In this document: in pieces, positions 31,440 through 37,980 of the stretch | Layout: every line of letters begins with the position of its first letter | Numbering within the stretch: position 1 is the first letter of the stretch | NCBI RefSeq assembly: GCF_026810505.1 | Contig: NZ_CP101750.1 | Location: forward strand, 897,448-961,447 | DNA: 64,000 nt | Direction: 5' to 3' | DNA from: Streptomyces sp. Je 1-369 | GTDB lineage: Bacteria; Actinomycetota; Actinomycetes; Streptomycetales; Streptomycetaceae | Notes under the pieces: generated by a model | The model's input: only the letters and a program-made list of their open reading frames with translations | What the model was told of the DNA's origin: nothing | The model's database searches: none | Translations under genes and position numbers: made by a program

Positions 31440-32699
31440 TCAGGCGTCCGCCGTGTCCTGGAGCACGTCGCAGGTGTTCTGGAACTCCTCCATCAGGCGG
31501 GTGGCCTCGACGATGAGGACGCCGTACGGGCGGGACGCGTCGGCCAGCGGCAGCCCGTACTCCTGCGCCACGTCGAGGACCTTCTGGAGCGCCTCCTGAG
31601 CGGTCCCTGCGAGGCCGCACATCTCCTGGGCCTGGTCGGACAGCTTGTCGGAGTCGAGTTCGACGAGGACGTGCACGACGTCGCGCAGGGCCGCGGCGAA
31701 GTCGGCGTAGGCCTCCAGTGCCGGGGTGTAGGTGTACGTGTCCTCCGTGTCGCGCCAACGGCCGAGGCTGCGGGTCAGCGAGGCCAGCTGGTGGACCGCG
31801 CGTTCCATGGCGGCCAGTGCCTGCCGGTAGCGGTCGAACCTGAGGTAGCCCCGGTGGGCGGGGAGCAGGCGGCGCGGGTTGAAAGGCACGCTGTTCTCCG
31901 CCGTGCTGAGCCCGGCCCGCGCCTGGCCCACCGCGTCCTGCACGCGCTCACCGGCATGGAGCCACTGATCGGCCCGGTCGGCGTCCACGTCGCCGCTGCA
32001 GAGACCGTCGGCCATGTCGTCGAGCAGGTACTCCATCTCCGCGGCCAGGGCACGCAGGCCCTGCTCGGCGCTGCGGTAGCGCAGCGGCGGCGCGATGCAG
32101 AGGTTGACGGCCAGGCCGATGCCGCAGCCGATGAGGACGAGGAGGATGATCTGTCCGAGCTGGAGGGCGCGGTCGGCGTTCGTGGCGGCGGCGGAGTACG
32201 TGGAGAAGGCGAAGAAGGCGGCGGTGGCGACCTGGGAGCGCTGTTCGCCGAGCGCCGTCCACTGGCCGAGGCTGAGCGCGATGGCGGCGACCACGACGAA
32301 GGCGAAGAGGTCGGGTCCCGCGGTGAAGCCGATCGCCGACTGTACGGCTACGCCGACGACGACCGCGGCGACGTAGCGCAGCGTCTGCCACACCGACTGC
32401 TGGAGCGTGACGTTCATGATCAGCACCGCGGAGAACGGTGCGAACGCCGGGGACGTGGCGTTCAGGAAGTCGTGCGCGATCCACCACGACAGCGTCGCCG
32501 CCAGCACACGTTTCGCGACGAGGAGCACCGTGTGGCGCTCGTGCCCGGACGAGCCCCACGCTCGCGCCCACCAGGCTCTGCCCTTACGCAACCGCTCCAC
32601 CACGCGCTCCGACCGCCCTTTTCGTGCTCGGTCCCGACCGTCGGGGACTTCAGAGACTGTGTAACCCGCATCGATCGCTTGAATCGGGGTCGTCGTCAC
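31440..32699 (-). CDS. FUSC/aromatic acid exporter-family membrane protein
   Basis: This 419-residue protein has about six membrane helices between residues 62 and 205 (for example LAATLSWWIAHDFLNATSPA, YVAAVVVGVAVQSAIGF and ILLVLIGCGIGLAVNLCIAP), then a long soluble helical C-terminal domain with probable coiled coils (215-419). That layout matches half-size FUSC/YccS-like proteins, which are linked to efflux of aromatic acids, though transport has been shown for few. The GTG start at 32699 lacks a clear ribosome-binding site; an internal GTG pair in ERVVERLRKG (after a GGAG) is another possibility. It is a single gene. Confidence 0.85.
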   Translation of the reverse strand: MTTTPIQAIDAGYTVSEVPDGRDRARKGRSERVVERLRKGRAWWARAWGSSGHERHTVLLVAKRVLAATLSWWIAHDFLNATSPAFAPFSAVLIMNVTLQQSVWQTLRYVAAVVVGVAVQSAIGFTAGPDLFAFVVVAAIALSLGQWTALGEQRSQVATAAFFAFSTYSAAATNADRALQLGQIILLVLIGCGIGLAVNLCIAPPLRYRSAEQGLRALAAEMEYLLDDMADGLCSGDVDADRADQWLHAGERVQDAVGQARAGLSTAENSVPFNPRRLLPAHRGYLRFDRYRQALAAMERAVHQLASLTRSLGRWRDTEDTYTYTPALEAYADFAAALRDVVHVLVELDSDKLSDQAQEMCGLAGTAQEALQKVLDVAQEYGLPLADASRPYGVLIVEATRLMEEFQNTCDVLQDTADA

Positions 32700-32809
32700 A
32701 ATGCTGTCGAGGCCACCATGCGTCTGAGCAGGGCGTCATCCCAGGAAGCGCGGCGTACGACGGACAAACGGGCCGCTGATGCACCAGGGCCGTCGGCGTG
32801 CGGGACGAG

Positions 32810-32845
32810 CGAAGGCCCGGACCACCTCGGTGGTCCGGGCCTTCG
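32810..32845 (-). terminator. terminator downstream of the SRPBCC gene
   Basis: CGAAGGCCCGGACCACC at 32810-32826 pairs without mismatch with GGTGGTCCGGGCCTTCG at 32829-32845, a 17-bp arm with a very small loop. It lies 22 bp after the stop of the minus-strand SRPBCC gene and before the FUSC gene, so it should end the former transcript. Confidence 0.88.
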
Positions 32846-32867
32846 TCGCGTCTCGTGCCGTGCTGCG

Positions 32868-33320
32868 TCACACCTCGCCGCGCCAGGCGCCCGTTTCCGC
32901 GCCGCCGCGCTTCTCGATGAACTGCTTGAACCGGCCCAGGTCACCGGTGACCTGCCGCTTGACGAAGCCGAGCTTGTCGCCGACCGTCTCGGCGAGGCCG
33001 TCCGGGTCGTACCGCATCTGCAGCATGACCTTGGTGCGCGACTCGTCGAGGCGGTGGAAGGTGACGACGCCGGCCTGTTTGGCCTGGCCCTCCACCGTGG
33101 TCCACGCCACGCGCTCGTCCGGAATCTGCTCGGTGATCCTGGCGTCGAACGTGCGCTCCACGCCGTCGATCTTCGTCACCCAGTGGGTGAGCTTGTCGCT
33201 GCGCTGCTCGATCCGCTGGACACCCTGCATGAACTCGGGGAACGTCTCGAACTGGGTCCACTGGTTGTACGCCGCGCGGACCGGGACGTCGACCTCGATG
33301 GACTCTTCGACCTGCGACAC
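32868..33320 (-). CDS. SRPBCC (START-like) family protein
   Basis: This 150-residue protein is a polyketide-cyclase/START-fold member: VEESIEVDVPVRAAYNQWTQ, the FPEFMQGVQRIEQ segment and a long C-terminal helix (LGRFKQFIEKRG) delimit a hydrophobic cavity fold. Similar small proteins are widespread in actinobacteria as putative lipid- or stress-related proteins; the ligand is unknown. I chose the GTG at 33320 with AAAGGTGG upstream; a GTG three codons earlier is also possible, and the longer frame lacks homology. It ends at a strong hairpin, so it is monocistronic. Confidence 0.82.
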   Translation of the reverse strand: MSQVEESIEVDVPVRAAYNQWTQFETFPEFMQGVQRIEQRSDKLTHWVTKIDGVERTFDARITEQIPDERVAWTTVEGQAKQAGVVTFHRLDESRTKVMLQMRYDPDGLAETVGDKLGFVKRQVTGDLGRFKQFIEKRGGAETGAWRGEV

Positions 33321-33471
33321 GGATGCCACCTTTCCTCGCGTACCTCCTGGTGCGACCACACGGCCGACCACATGCCGTGCGGCCGGGCGGTGCACCTCTC
33401 TCTTCACTCGCGAGTGCCCGGGACATCCGCTTTCACTCACGGGTTCCGCAGATCACGGATGGCTGCGGCCG

Positions 33472-34710
33472 TCAGATCGCCGCGGCCCTCGCCCGCCGCG
33501 CGATCGTGCGCCGCACCTGTTCCCGCATGGGTTCGGTGAGCAGTGGATTGCTCTTGAGGACGCCGTTGAACTGGGCCAGGAGCCGGAAGACCGCGACGGG
33601 GGCCGCCGTGCCACGGTCCGGGTGCGTCAGGGGCGGCAGCGGCATGGGGCGCTTGGCGGGCGGCCGACGCGTCCGCACCGCGGTGCGCCAGAGCGGTTCG
33701 AAGTACGCCGCTTCGCCGTCCAGGGCGGAGACCAGCTCCCGCACGGTCTCCCACTCCAGCACCGCGGCGCTCTTCAGCATGGCGGTGATTTGATGAGTCG
33801 TCAGTTGAGCGCTGGCCGCGGCGAGTTGAGCCGGGTCGGGGTGTCCGGCGCGGCGGTGGAGGTAGCGCAGCGCCGCGTGCAGCGAGGGTGGAGTGTCTCC
33901 CTTCGTGCCTCGGCGGGTCAGGGCGTTGTCCCACAGCGGCCGGAGCTGGGCCGGGGAGGCGCCGCAGGCGCGTGCCAGGCGGCAGACGACGGACCAGGAG
34001 GGCAGGCGTTCGCCGGCGATGATGCGCGAGACGTAGCCCGGCGAGAGGCGGGCCTGCTCGGCGACCGACCGCAGCGTACGTCCGCTGGCGCGGTGCAGGG
34101 CGGCCAGGGCAGGAGCCAGCTCCTCGGCGCAGACGACGACGTCCGCGCCCTCCTCGTCGGCGTGCTGGCCGAACGTGCCGGTGATCATGTAGCGGACGGG
34201 GCCGGGCCCTGGGCCGTCGTCGGGCGCCGCGGGTCTGCGCGGCGTGGGTCCCGTCGGGCGCTGGGTACGCGGGGCGCGCTTGCGCTGGTAACGGTCCATG
34301 GCGGTGGCGTACTTGTGGCGGACCGTGTCCGGGGTGAGGTTCATGGCCCCGCCGACGTCCGGCCAGCTGGCGCCGCGGGCCCGGGCGCGGCCGACGAGGC
34401 CGATGGTGACGGCGTCCAGGCGCTGCTGGATGCGCACCAGGACGCGCAGGGGGTCTTCGGGCGGCGCTCCGGAGTAGTCGAGGGAGCCGAGCAGTTCCTC
34501 GACCTCGTCCTGGATCGCGCGGAAGTCCTGGAGGAGCTGTTCGTCGACGAGCCGGGTGTCGGGAGGTTCCGGGCGGCTCTTTCTGCTTTCGCGGTTGGCC
34601 GCCTGGCGGCACTTGGTGCCGCAATAGGTGCCCGGGCGTCCGGCTCCTTGGGATATCCAGGTCTTGCCGCACTGCGGGCAGACCCTTTCTCCCATATTCG
34701 GCTGGATCAT
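33472..34710 (-). CDS. XRE-family regulator with zinc-ribbon-like N-terminus
   Basis: This 412-residue protein combines three recognisable parts. An N-terminal four-cysteine knot (C11, C14, C30, C34 in VCPQCGKTW and TYCGTKCRQ) looks like a zinc ribbon. Residues 60-160 include a sigma-like helix-turn-helix (WPDVGGAMNLTPDTVRHKY). A central XRE helix-turn-helix (TLRSVAEQARLSPGYVSRII) follows, then an Arg-rich helical C-terminus. I chose the ATG at 34710, with AAGGGA 7 bases upstream; upstream sequence in the open frame looks non-coding. It stands alone, so target genes are unknown. Two DNA-binding helices plus a zinc knot in one protein is uncommon. Confidence 0.8.
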   Translation of the reverse strand: MIQPNMGERVCPQCGKTWISQGAGRPGTYCGTKCRQAANRESRKSRPEPPDTRLVDEQLLQDFRAIQDEVEELLGSLDYSGAPPEDPLRVLVRIQQRLDAVTIGLVGRARARGASWPDVGGAMNLTPDTVRHKYATAMDRYQRKRAPRTQRPTGPTPRRPAAPDDGPGPGPVRYMITGTFGQHADEEGADVVVCAEELAPALAALHRASGRTLRSVAEQARLSPGYVSRIIAGERLPSWSVVCRLARACGASPAQLRPLWDNALTRRGTKGDTPPSLHAALRYLHRRAGHPDPAQLAAASAQLTTHQITAMLKSAAVLEWETVRELVSALDGEAAYFEPLWRTAVRTRRPPAKRPMPLPPLTHPDRGTAAPVAVFRLLAQFNGVLKSNPLLTEPMREQVRRTIARRARAAAI

Positions 34711-34892
34711 ACTGTGTCCCTTCCTGGCATATGCGGTGGTCACGGGCTCAATTGCGTGGAGGCCCGGACCACCCGACCGCTTCGACCGTGCATTCCGTGA
34801 CAGGAGCCGGTGATCCAATCCCCTTTCGTCGGGAACTGGAGCACCGGCGTGGCACCGGAGGCCATCAGGAATGGTCGGCCTCCGGTGGTCCG

Positions 34893-35078
34893 TCAGTTCT
34901 GTCCGGCACGGCCGAGCAGATACACCCCACCCATCCACACAGCGGCCATGACGAGGGACGCTGCGGTCTCGGGGAGGCTCGGATCGCCGTGGAACACGAT
35001 CAACGGCGGCGCTTGCAGGGCCGTGACCAGCGGGTTGCCAGGTTTGTTGCCTGCCGGGTGTTCGGTGTTGCCCGTCAT
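34893..35078 (-). CDS. small single-pass membrane protein, hypothetical
   Basis: A 61-residue frame starts MTGNTEHPAGNKPGNP and ends with a predicted membrane helix, AASLVMAAVWMGGVYLLG, and a short polar tail. Codon use is plausible, but no ribosome-binding site is seen before the ATG at 35078. The flanking bases 34711-34892 hold nothing else I can support. I would treat it as possible only. Confidence 0.35.
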   Translation of the reverse strand: MTGNTEHPAGNKPGNPLVTALQAPPLIVFHGDPSLPETAASLVMAAVWMGGVYLLGRAGQN

Positions 35079-35440
35079 ATACGGGGCGACCGGTGCGCTG
35101 TTATGGTCGGGACCGGTTCGGCGCCGTGCGTGCCGGAACCGGAAGCGGCCAGGAAAACGGGGCATGTGTCGCGTCCTCTTTCTTGGTTTGCATTCATCAA
35201 GAGCGCGAGCCCGGGACCCCGCGAAGAGAACGGGCTCGCGCTCGGTGAGCGTAGTGACACGGTATGCGCAAAGCTATTCGGACATTTGCCCCCAACTGCA
35301 GTGCATTTTCGGGCCGATCGGACACTTTCGTAGACCGCCTGCGGCCTCTTTGCATCCACTACTCCGAACAATCCCGCACCCTCGAATTGCTTCTGCTATA
35401 GGCGGATGCGACGGCGTGCACCGGATGGCGGGACGGGAAC
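35079..35440. other. gene-poor, AT-richer intergenic region
   Basis: These 362 bases carry no supportable gene. They hold a strong stem-loop (35201-35243, listed separately) and an unusually AT-rich stretch around 35260-35400 for this chromosome, including several ATTGC and TTTGC runs. This may be the promoter area of the small membrane protein or an old insertion site; no direct sign of either is seen. Confidence 0.5.
35201..35243 (-). terminator. stem-loop downstream of the sigma-factor operon
   Basis: GAGCGCGAGCCCG at 35201-35213 pairs perfectly with CGGGCTCGCGCTC at 35231-35243 around a 17-base loop. It lies about 200 bp beyond the end of the minus-strand operon of the sigma factor and its partner, so a terminator role is plausible, although the distance and large loop leave other RNA functions open. 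Confidence 0.5.
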
Positions 35441-36133
35441 TCACCGGCTCACCGCGAGCGCCACGTCGTCCGTCTTCATGAAGGCGCGCAGCACCGTGTC
35501 GTTGCCCCCGAGCAGCTCCCGCGCGCCGGAGTCGTCGTACGACGGAGCACTCCGCTCCAGGCGCGGCAGGTGACGCTCGGCGAAGCCGAGGAGGCGGGAG
35601 AACGCCCGCCACACGCGGGCCTCCGGAACCGTCCCGACGGCCGCGTGGTGCGCCTCCAGGAGATGGGCGGCCAGCGGGTCGCCCGCGCCTGCCGCGAACC
35701 GCCACCAGAACAGTGCGCCTTCGCGCCGGTCGAGCACGTAGAGCAGACAGGCGAACGTCCGCGCCCCGGCCTCGTCGTAGTCGTCGGCGAAGTCGGCCAG
35801 CGAGTCGATGTGCGCGGAACTCACCACTTGTCTGCACAGGCCGCGGACGTGTTCGAGGACCGCCTCCGGCGCGGCCGCGGGGTCCGGTGGGCAGAGCGGC
35901 GTGGGGCGGCGGCGCGCCCCGCGGCGCGAGCGGGCCCGCGAGGCGCCCGTACGGCGCGCGGGTGCCAGTGCCTCCTTGGCGACGGCGGCGGGGCCGCCGT
36001 TCTGGACACGCGGCGGCAGAGAGGCGTCCTGGGTGATCCGGACGGCGAGGCGATGCATGAAGGCGTCGCTGTCATGGGCGTCGAATTGAAGCTCCAGTTC
36101 CTGCGCGCTGTTGCGCAGGATGTCTTCCAGCAT
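35441..36133 (-). CDS. hypothetical protein coupled to an ECF-type sigma factor
   Basis: This 230-residue protein is of unknown function. The N-terminal part is helical (MLEDILRNSAQELELQFDAH), the centre is Arg/Ala/Pro rich (about 65-90), and the C-terminal half contains a helical repeat-like segment, ALFWWRFAAGAGDPLAAHLL, a pattern I associate with Streptomyces proteins accompanying small sigma factors. Its ATG overlaps the sigma-factor stop by one base (TGATG), so translation is coupled. It may regulate or sense for that sigma factor, but it has no typical anti-sigma motif (no HxxxCxxC) and no membrane helix. I chose the coupled ATG because the open frame upstream lies inside the sigma gene. 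Confidence 0.8.
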   Translation of the reverse strand: MLEDILRNSAQELELQFDAHDSDAFMHRLAVRITQDASLPPRVQNGGPAAVAKEALAPARRTGASRARSRRGARRRPTPLCPPDPAAAPEAVLEHVRGLCRQVVSSAHIDSLADFADDYDEAGARTFACLLYVLDRREGALFWWRFAAGAGDPLAAHLLEAHHAAVGTVPEARVWRAFSRLLGFAERHLPRLERSAPSYDDSGARELLGGNDTVLRAFMKTDDVALAVSR

Positions 36134-36702
36134 CAGGAATCTCCTTTTCCCCGAGTGGGGAGATCCATGAGGGATTGAAGGTCTTTGAGGCCTCTGCACA
36201 CGTGCACCTTGACGCAGTCCGGGCTGATCTCCAGCCGTTCCCCGACCTCGTGGTTGGTCAGTCCGCACAGGAACCGCAGCCGTATGCAGGCCGCCCGCAC
36301 GGGCGCGCGTTCGTCCAGGCGCTCCAGGGCCCGGTCGAGTTCCTCGTGCTCCCCGAGGGCGAGGAGGTCGTCGCCGGTCGGGACGTCCGCGAAGAGCAAC
36401 TCCCCGTAGGACGTCTCCCGGTCGGTGATCCGGGCCTGCTTCCGGAAGAAGGTGGCCATCTCCCAGTTGAGGATCTGGTGGGCGTACGCGACCGGGTTCG
36501 CGTGCGCCCGAATGCGCGGCCACTTGCGGTAGATGCGGACGCCCGCACTGAGGACCACCTCCTCGGCATCGTGCACATTGCGCACCCGTGCCGCCGCCGC
36601 CTTCAGGAACTCCTTCTTGTGACCCCGGAAGAACGTCTCGAAGTCGGCCGTCAGCTCGGCAGGATCGATCAGGTGGTGCTCCTGCTCGGACGGTTCAGTC
36701 AC
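36133..36702 (-). CDS. sigma-70 family (ECF-type) RNA polymerase sigma factor
   Basis: This 189-residue protein has the two-domain ECF layout: region 2 around residues 20-90 (KEFLKAAAARVRNVHDAEEV, then AYAHQILNWEMATFF) and region 4 with a helix-turn-helix (LTNHEVGERLEISPDCVKVH) near 150-180. It directs RNA polymerase to a regulon that cannot be deduced. The start is probably the GTG at 36702, with GAAGGGGG about 8 bases upstream; a GTG at 36711 is an alternative. It is followed by an overlapping partner gene of unknown function, and no recognisable anti-sigma gene is adjacent. Confidence 0.88.
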   Translation of the reverse strand: MTEPSEQEHHLIDPAELTADFETFFRGHKKEFLKAAAARVRNVHDAEEVVLSAGVRIYRKWPRIRAHANPVAYAHQILNWEMATFFRKQARITDRETSYGELLFADVPTGDDLLALGEHEELDRALERLDERAPVRAACIRLRFLCGLTNHEVGERLEISPDCVKVHVCRGLKDLQSLMDLPTRGKGDS

Positions 36703-36930
36703 CCTCCGCACCCCCTTCGGCAGGATGCCAGGCCCATTGAGGCCTCACGGACTGCTCCTTTCCCGTTCAACTGGCGGGCCGGAGTGCCACGTTGCGCACC
36801 CGGGAGGACATCGTCCTCGCCCCTACATCGCGCCGCCGCGCGCGCCTGGTTAACCGAGTGGGCCAACTTCTTTGCGGAATGAGGGATTCCATCGGCCGTG
36901 GACTGTGCCACCTGCACATACCCGAATCGC

Positions 36931-36946
36931 TGTGACGCACGTCACT
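36931..36946. promoter_or_regulatory. CRP/FNR-like palindromic site
   Basis: TGTGACGCACGTCACT contains the perfect inverted repeat GTGACG-CA-CGTCAC (36932-36945). It is one base from the classical CRP consensus TGTGA-N6-TCACA. Placed in the divergent region between the sigma-factor gene and the nuclease-like gene, it could serve either. Whether the Streptomyces Crp protein binds it is untested. Confidence 0.5.
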
Positions 36947-37021
36947 GCGTGGGGCGCAGGGGGTCGGCGCTCCTTTTGGCCGTGCCGATCTTGGGCAACC
37001 GGAAGAAGTGATCTTCGTTCC

Positions 37022-37065
37022 CGTCCACCGCCGGTCCACCGCCGGTCCACCACCGGTCCACCGCC
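37022..37065. repeat. 11-bp tandem repeat in the leader of the Mrr-like gene
   Basis: Four consecutive 11-bp units related to GGTCCACCGCC occupy 37022-37032, 37033-37043, 37044-37054 and 37055-37065; only the first base of unit 1 and one base of unit 3 differ. The array ends directly before the ribosome-binding site AGGGAG and the ATG at 37076, so it would lie in the 5' leader or overlap the promoter. Confidence 0.9.
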
Positions 37066-37075
37066 AGGGAGAGCA

Positions 37076-37918
37076 ATGACCGTATCCTCGCGCCCGGTTC
37101 GGCGGACGAACCGCGAGCGGCGCTTCGATCTGCGCACGACCGCCCTGTTCTTCCTCTTCGTCGCGATCCTGCTGTGCGGCACGGCGGCTCTGGTGCGCGC
37201 CGCGGCCCACATGGTCGAGAGCCGTCCGCTGTGGATCGGCTCGCTCGCCGTCGTGGGCGTCGCGGCCGCCTGCCTCGGCAGGTCCAGGTGGCGGCGCGTC
37301 TCGGCGGCGAGGTACGCGCGGCGTGCGGCCGAGGTGCTTGAGGAGGCGGCCGAGCGGGCGTCCGAGAGCCTTGAGGGCACGAAGACGCCCACGCCCGCCA
37401 CGACGGTCGCCGCCCCGGTGGTGCCCGCCGTCGCGGGGGACGGCTTCGTTGCGGAACCCACTCTCGTACTGGAACCGGAGGATGCCACGACCGTCGTCCT
37501 GGACGCACCGGCCGCCTACGTCGACTACACCGAACTCGACGCCGACGCCTTCGAGCAGGCCGTGGCCGACCTCTGCGCCCGCGACGCCTGCCAGGAGGTC
37601 GAAGTCGTGGGCGGTGCCTGCGACTTGGGAGCGGACGTCCTGGCGGTGGCGCCCGACGGACGGCGGCTCGTCATCCAGTGCAAACGGTACGGCGAGGACA
37701 ACAAGGTCGGCTCGCAGGACCTGCAGCGCTTCGGGGGCACGTGCTTCACGGTCCACGAGGCGGATGTCGCCGCGCTGGTGACGACGAGCGACTTCACCGC
37801 TCCCGCCCTCGAGTACGCGCAGCAGTGCGGCATAGTCTGCGTGAACGGCGCCGAGTTGCAGGCCTGGTGCGACGGTACGGGGCCGAGCCCGTGGGACCTG
37901 GTGGTCGTCGAAGCCTGA
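37076..37918 (+). CDS. membrane-anchored Mrr-like restriction endonuclease-fold protein
   Basis: This 280-residue protein has two N-terminal membrane helices (about 22-42 and 52-67), an alanine- and proline-rich linker, and a C-terminal nuclease-like domain of the Mrr_cat/PD-(D/E)xK type. Active-site candidates are E159 (DAFEQAVADL), D187 (DLGADVLAVA) and Q201-x-K203 (VIQCKRYG), matching the E-D-QxK form of Mrr-type enzymes. Such membrane-tethered Mrr proteins occur widely in actinobacteria; some are proposed to act in defence or DNA turnover, but few are characterised. The ATG at 37076 has AGGGAG upstream; the longer open frame covers the repeat array and is non-coding. No modification methylase is nearby, which argues against a classical restriction system. 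Confidence 0.85.
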   Translation: MTVSSRPVRRTNRERRFDLRTTALFFLFVAILLCGTAALVRAAAHMVESRPLWIGSLAVVGVAAACLGRSRWRRVSAARYARRAAEVLEEAAERASESLEGTKTPTPATTVAAPVVPAVAGDGFVAEPTLVLEPEDATTVVLDAPAAYVDYTELDADAFEQAVADLCARDACQEVEVVGGACDLGADVLAVAPDGRRLVIQCKRYGEDNKVGSQDLQRFGGTCFTVHEADVAALVTTSDFTAPALEYAQQCGIVCVNGAELQAWCDGTGPSPWDLVVVEA

Positions 37919-37953
37919 CCGCGGCGGCGTCCTCGGCTCTCCAACGTGCGGAT

Positions 37954-37980
37954 CGTACGGAGCGTACGGATCGTACGGGT
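37954..37980. repeat. 9-bp tandem repeat with CGTACGG core
   Basis: The heptamer CGTACGG recurs at 37954, 37963 and 37972 with a strict 9-bp period, immediately before the end of the convergent MMPL gene. The core is itself the palindrome CGTACG. It could be a slippage product or form part of the shared transcript end; it does not form a strong terminator stem. Confidence 0.7.

Larger units (their letters stand above)
36703..37075. other. divergent intergenic region, sigma factor / Mrr-like gene
   Basis: No gene lies in these 373 bases. They separate the minus-strand sigma gene from the plus-strand nuclease-like gene and hold a CRP-like palindrome (36931-36946) and a tandem 11-bp repeat just before the nuclease ribosome-binding site; both are listed separately. 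Confidence 0.6.
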
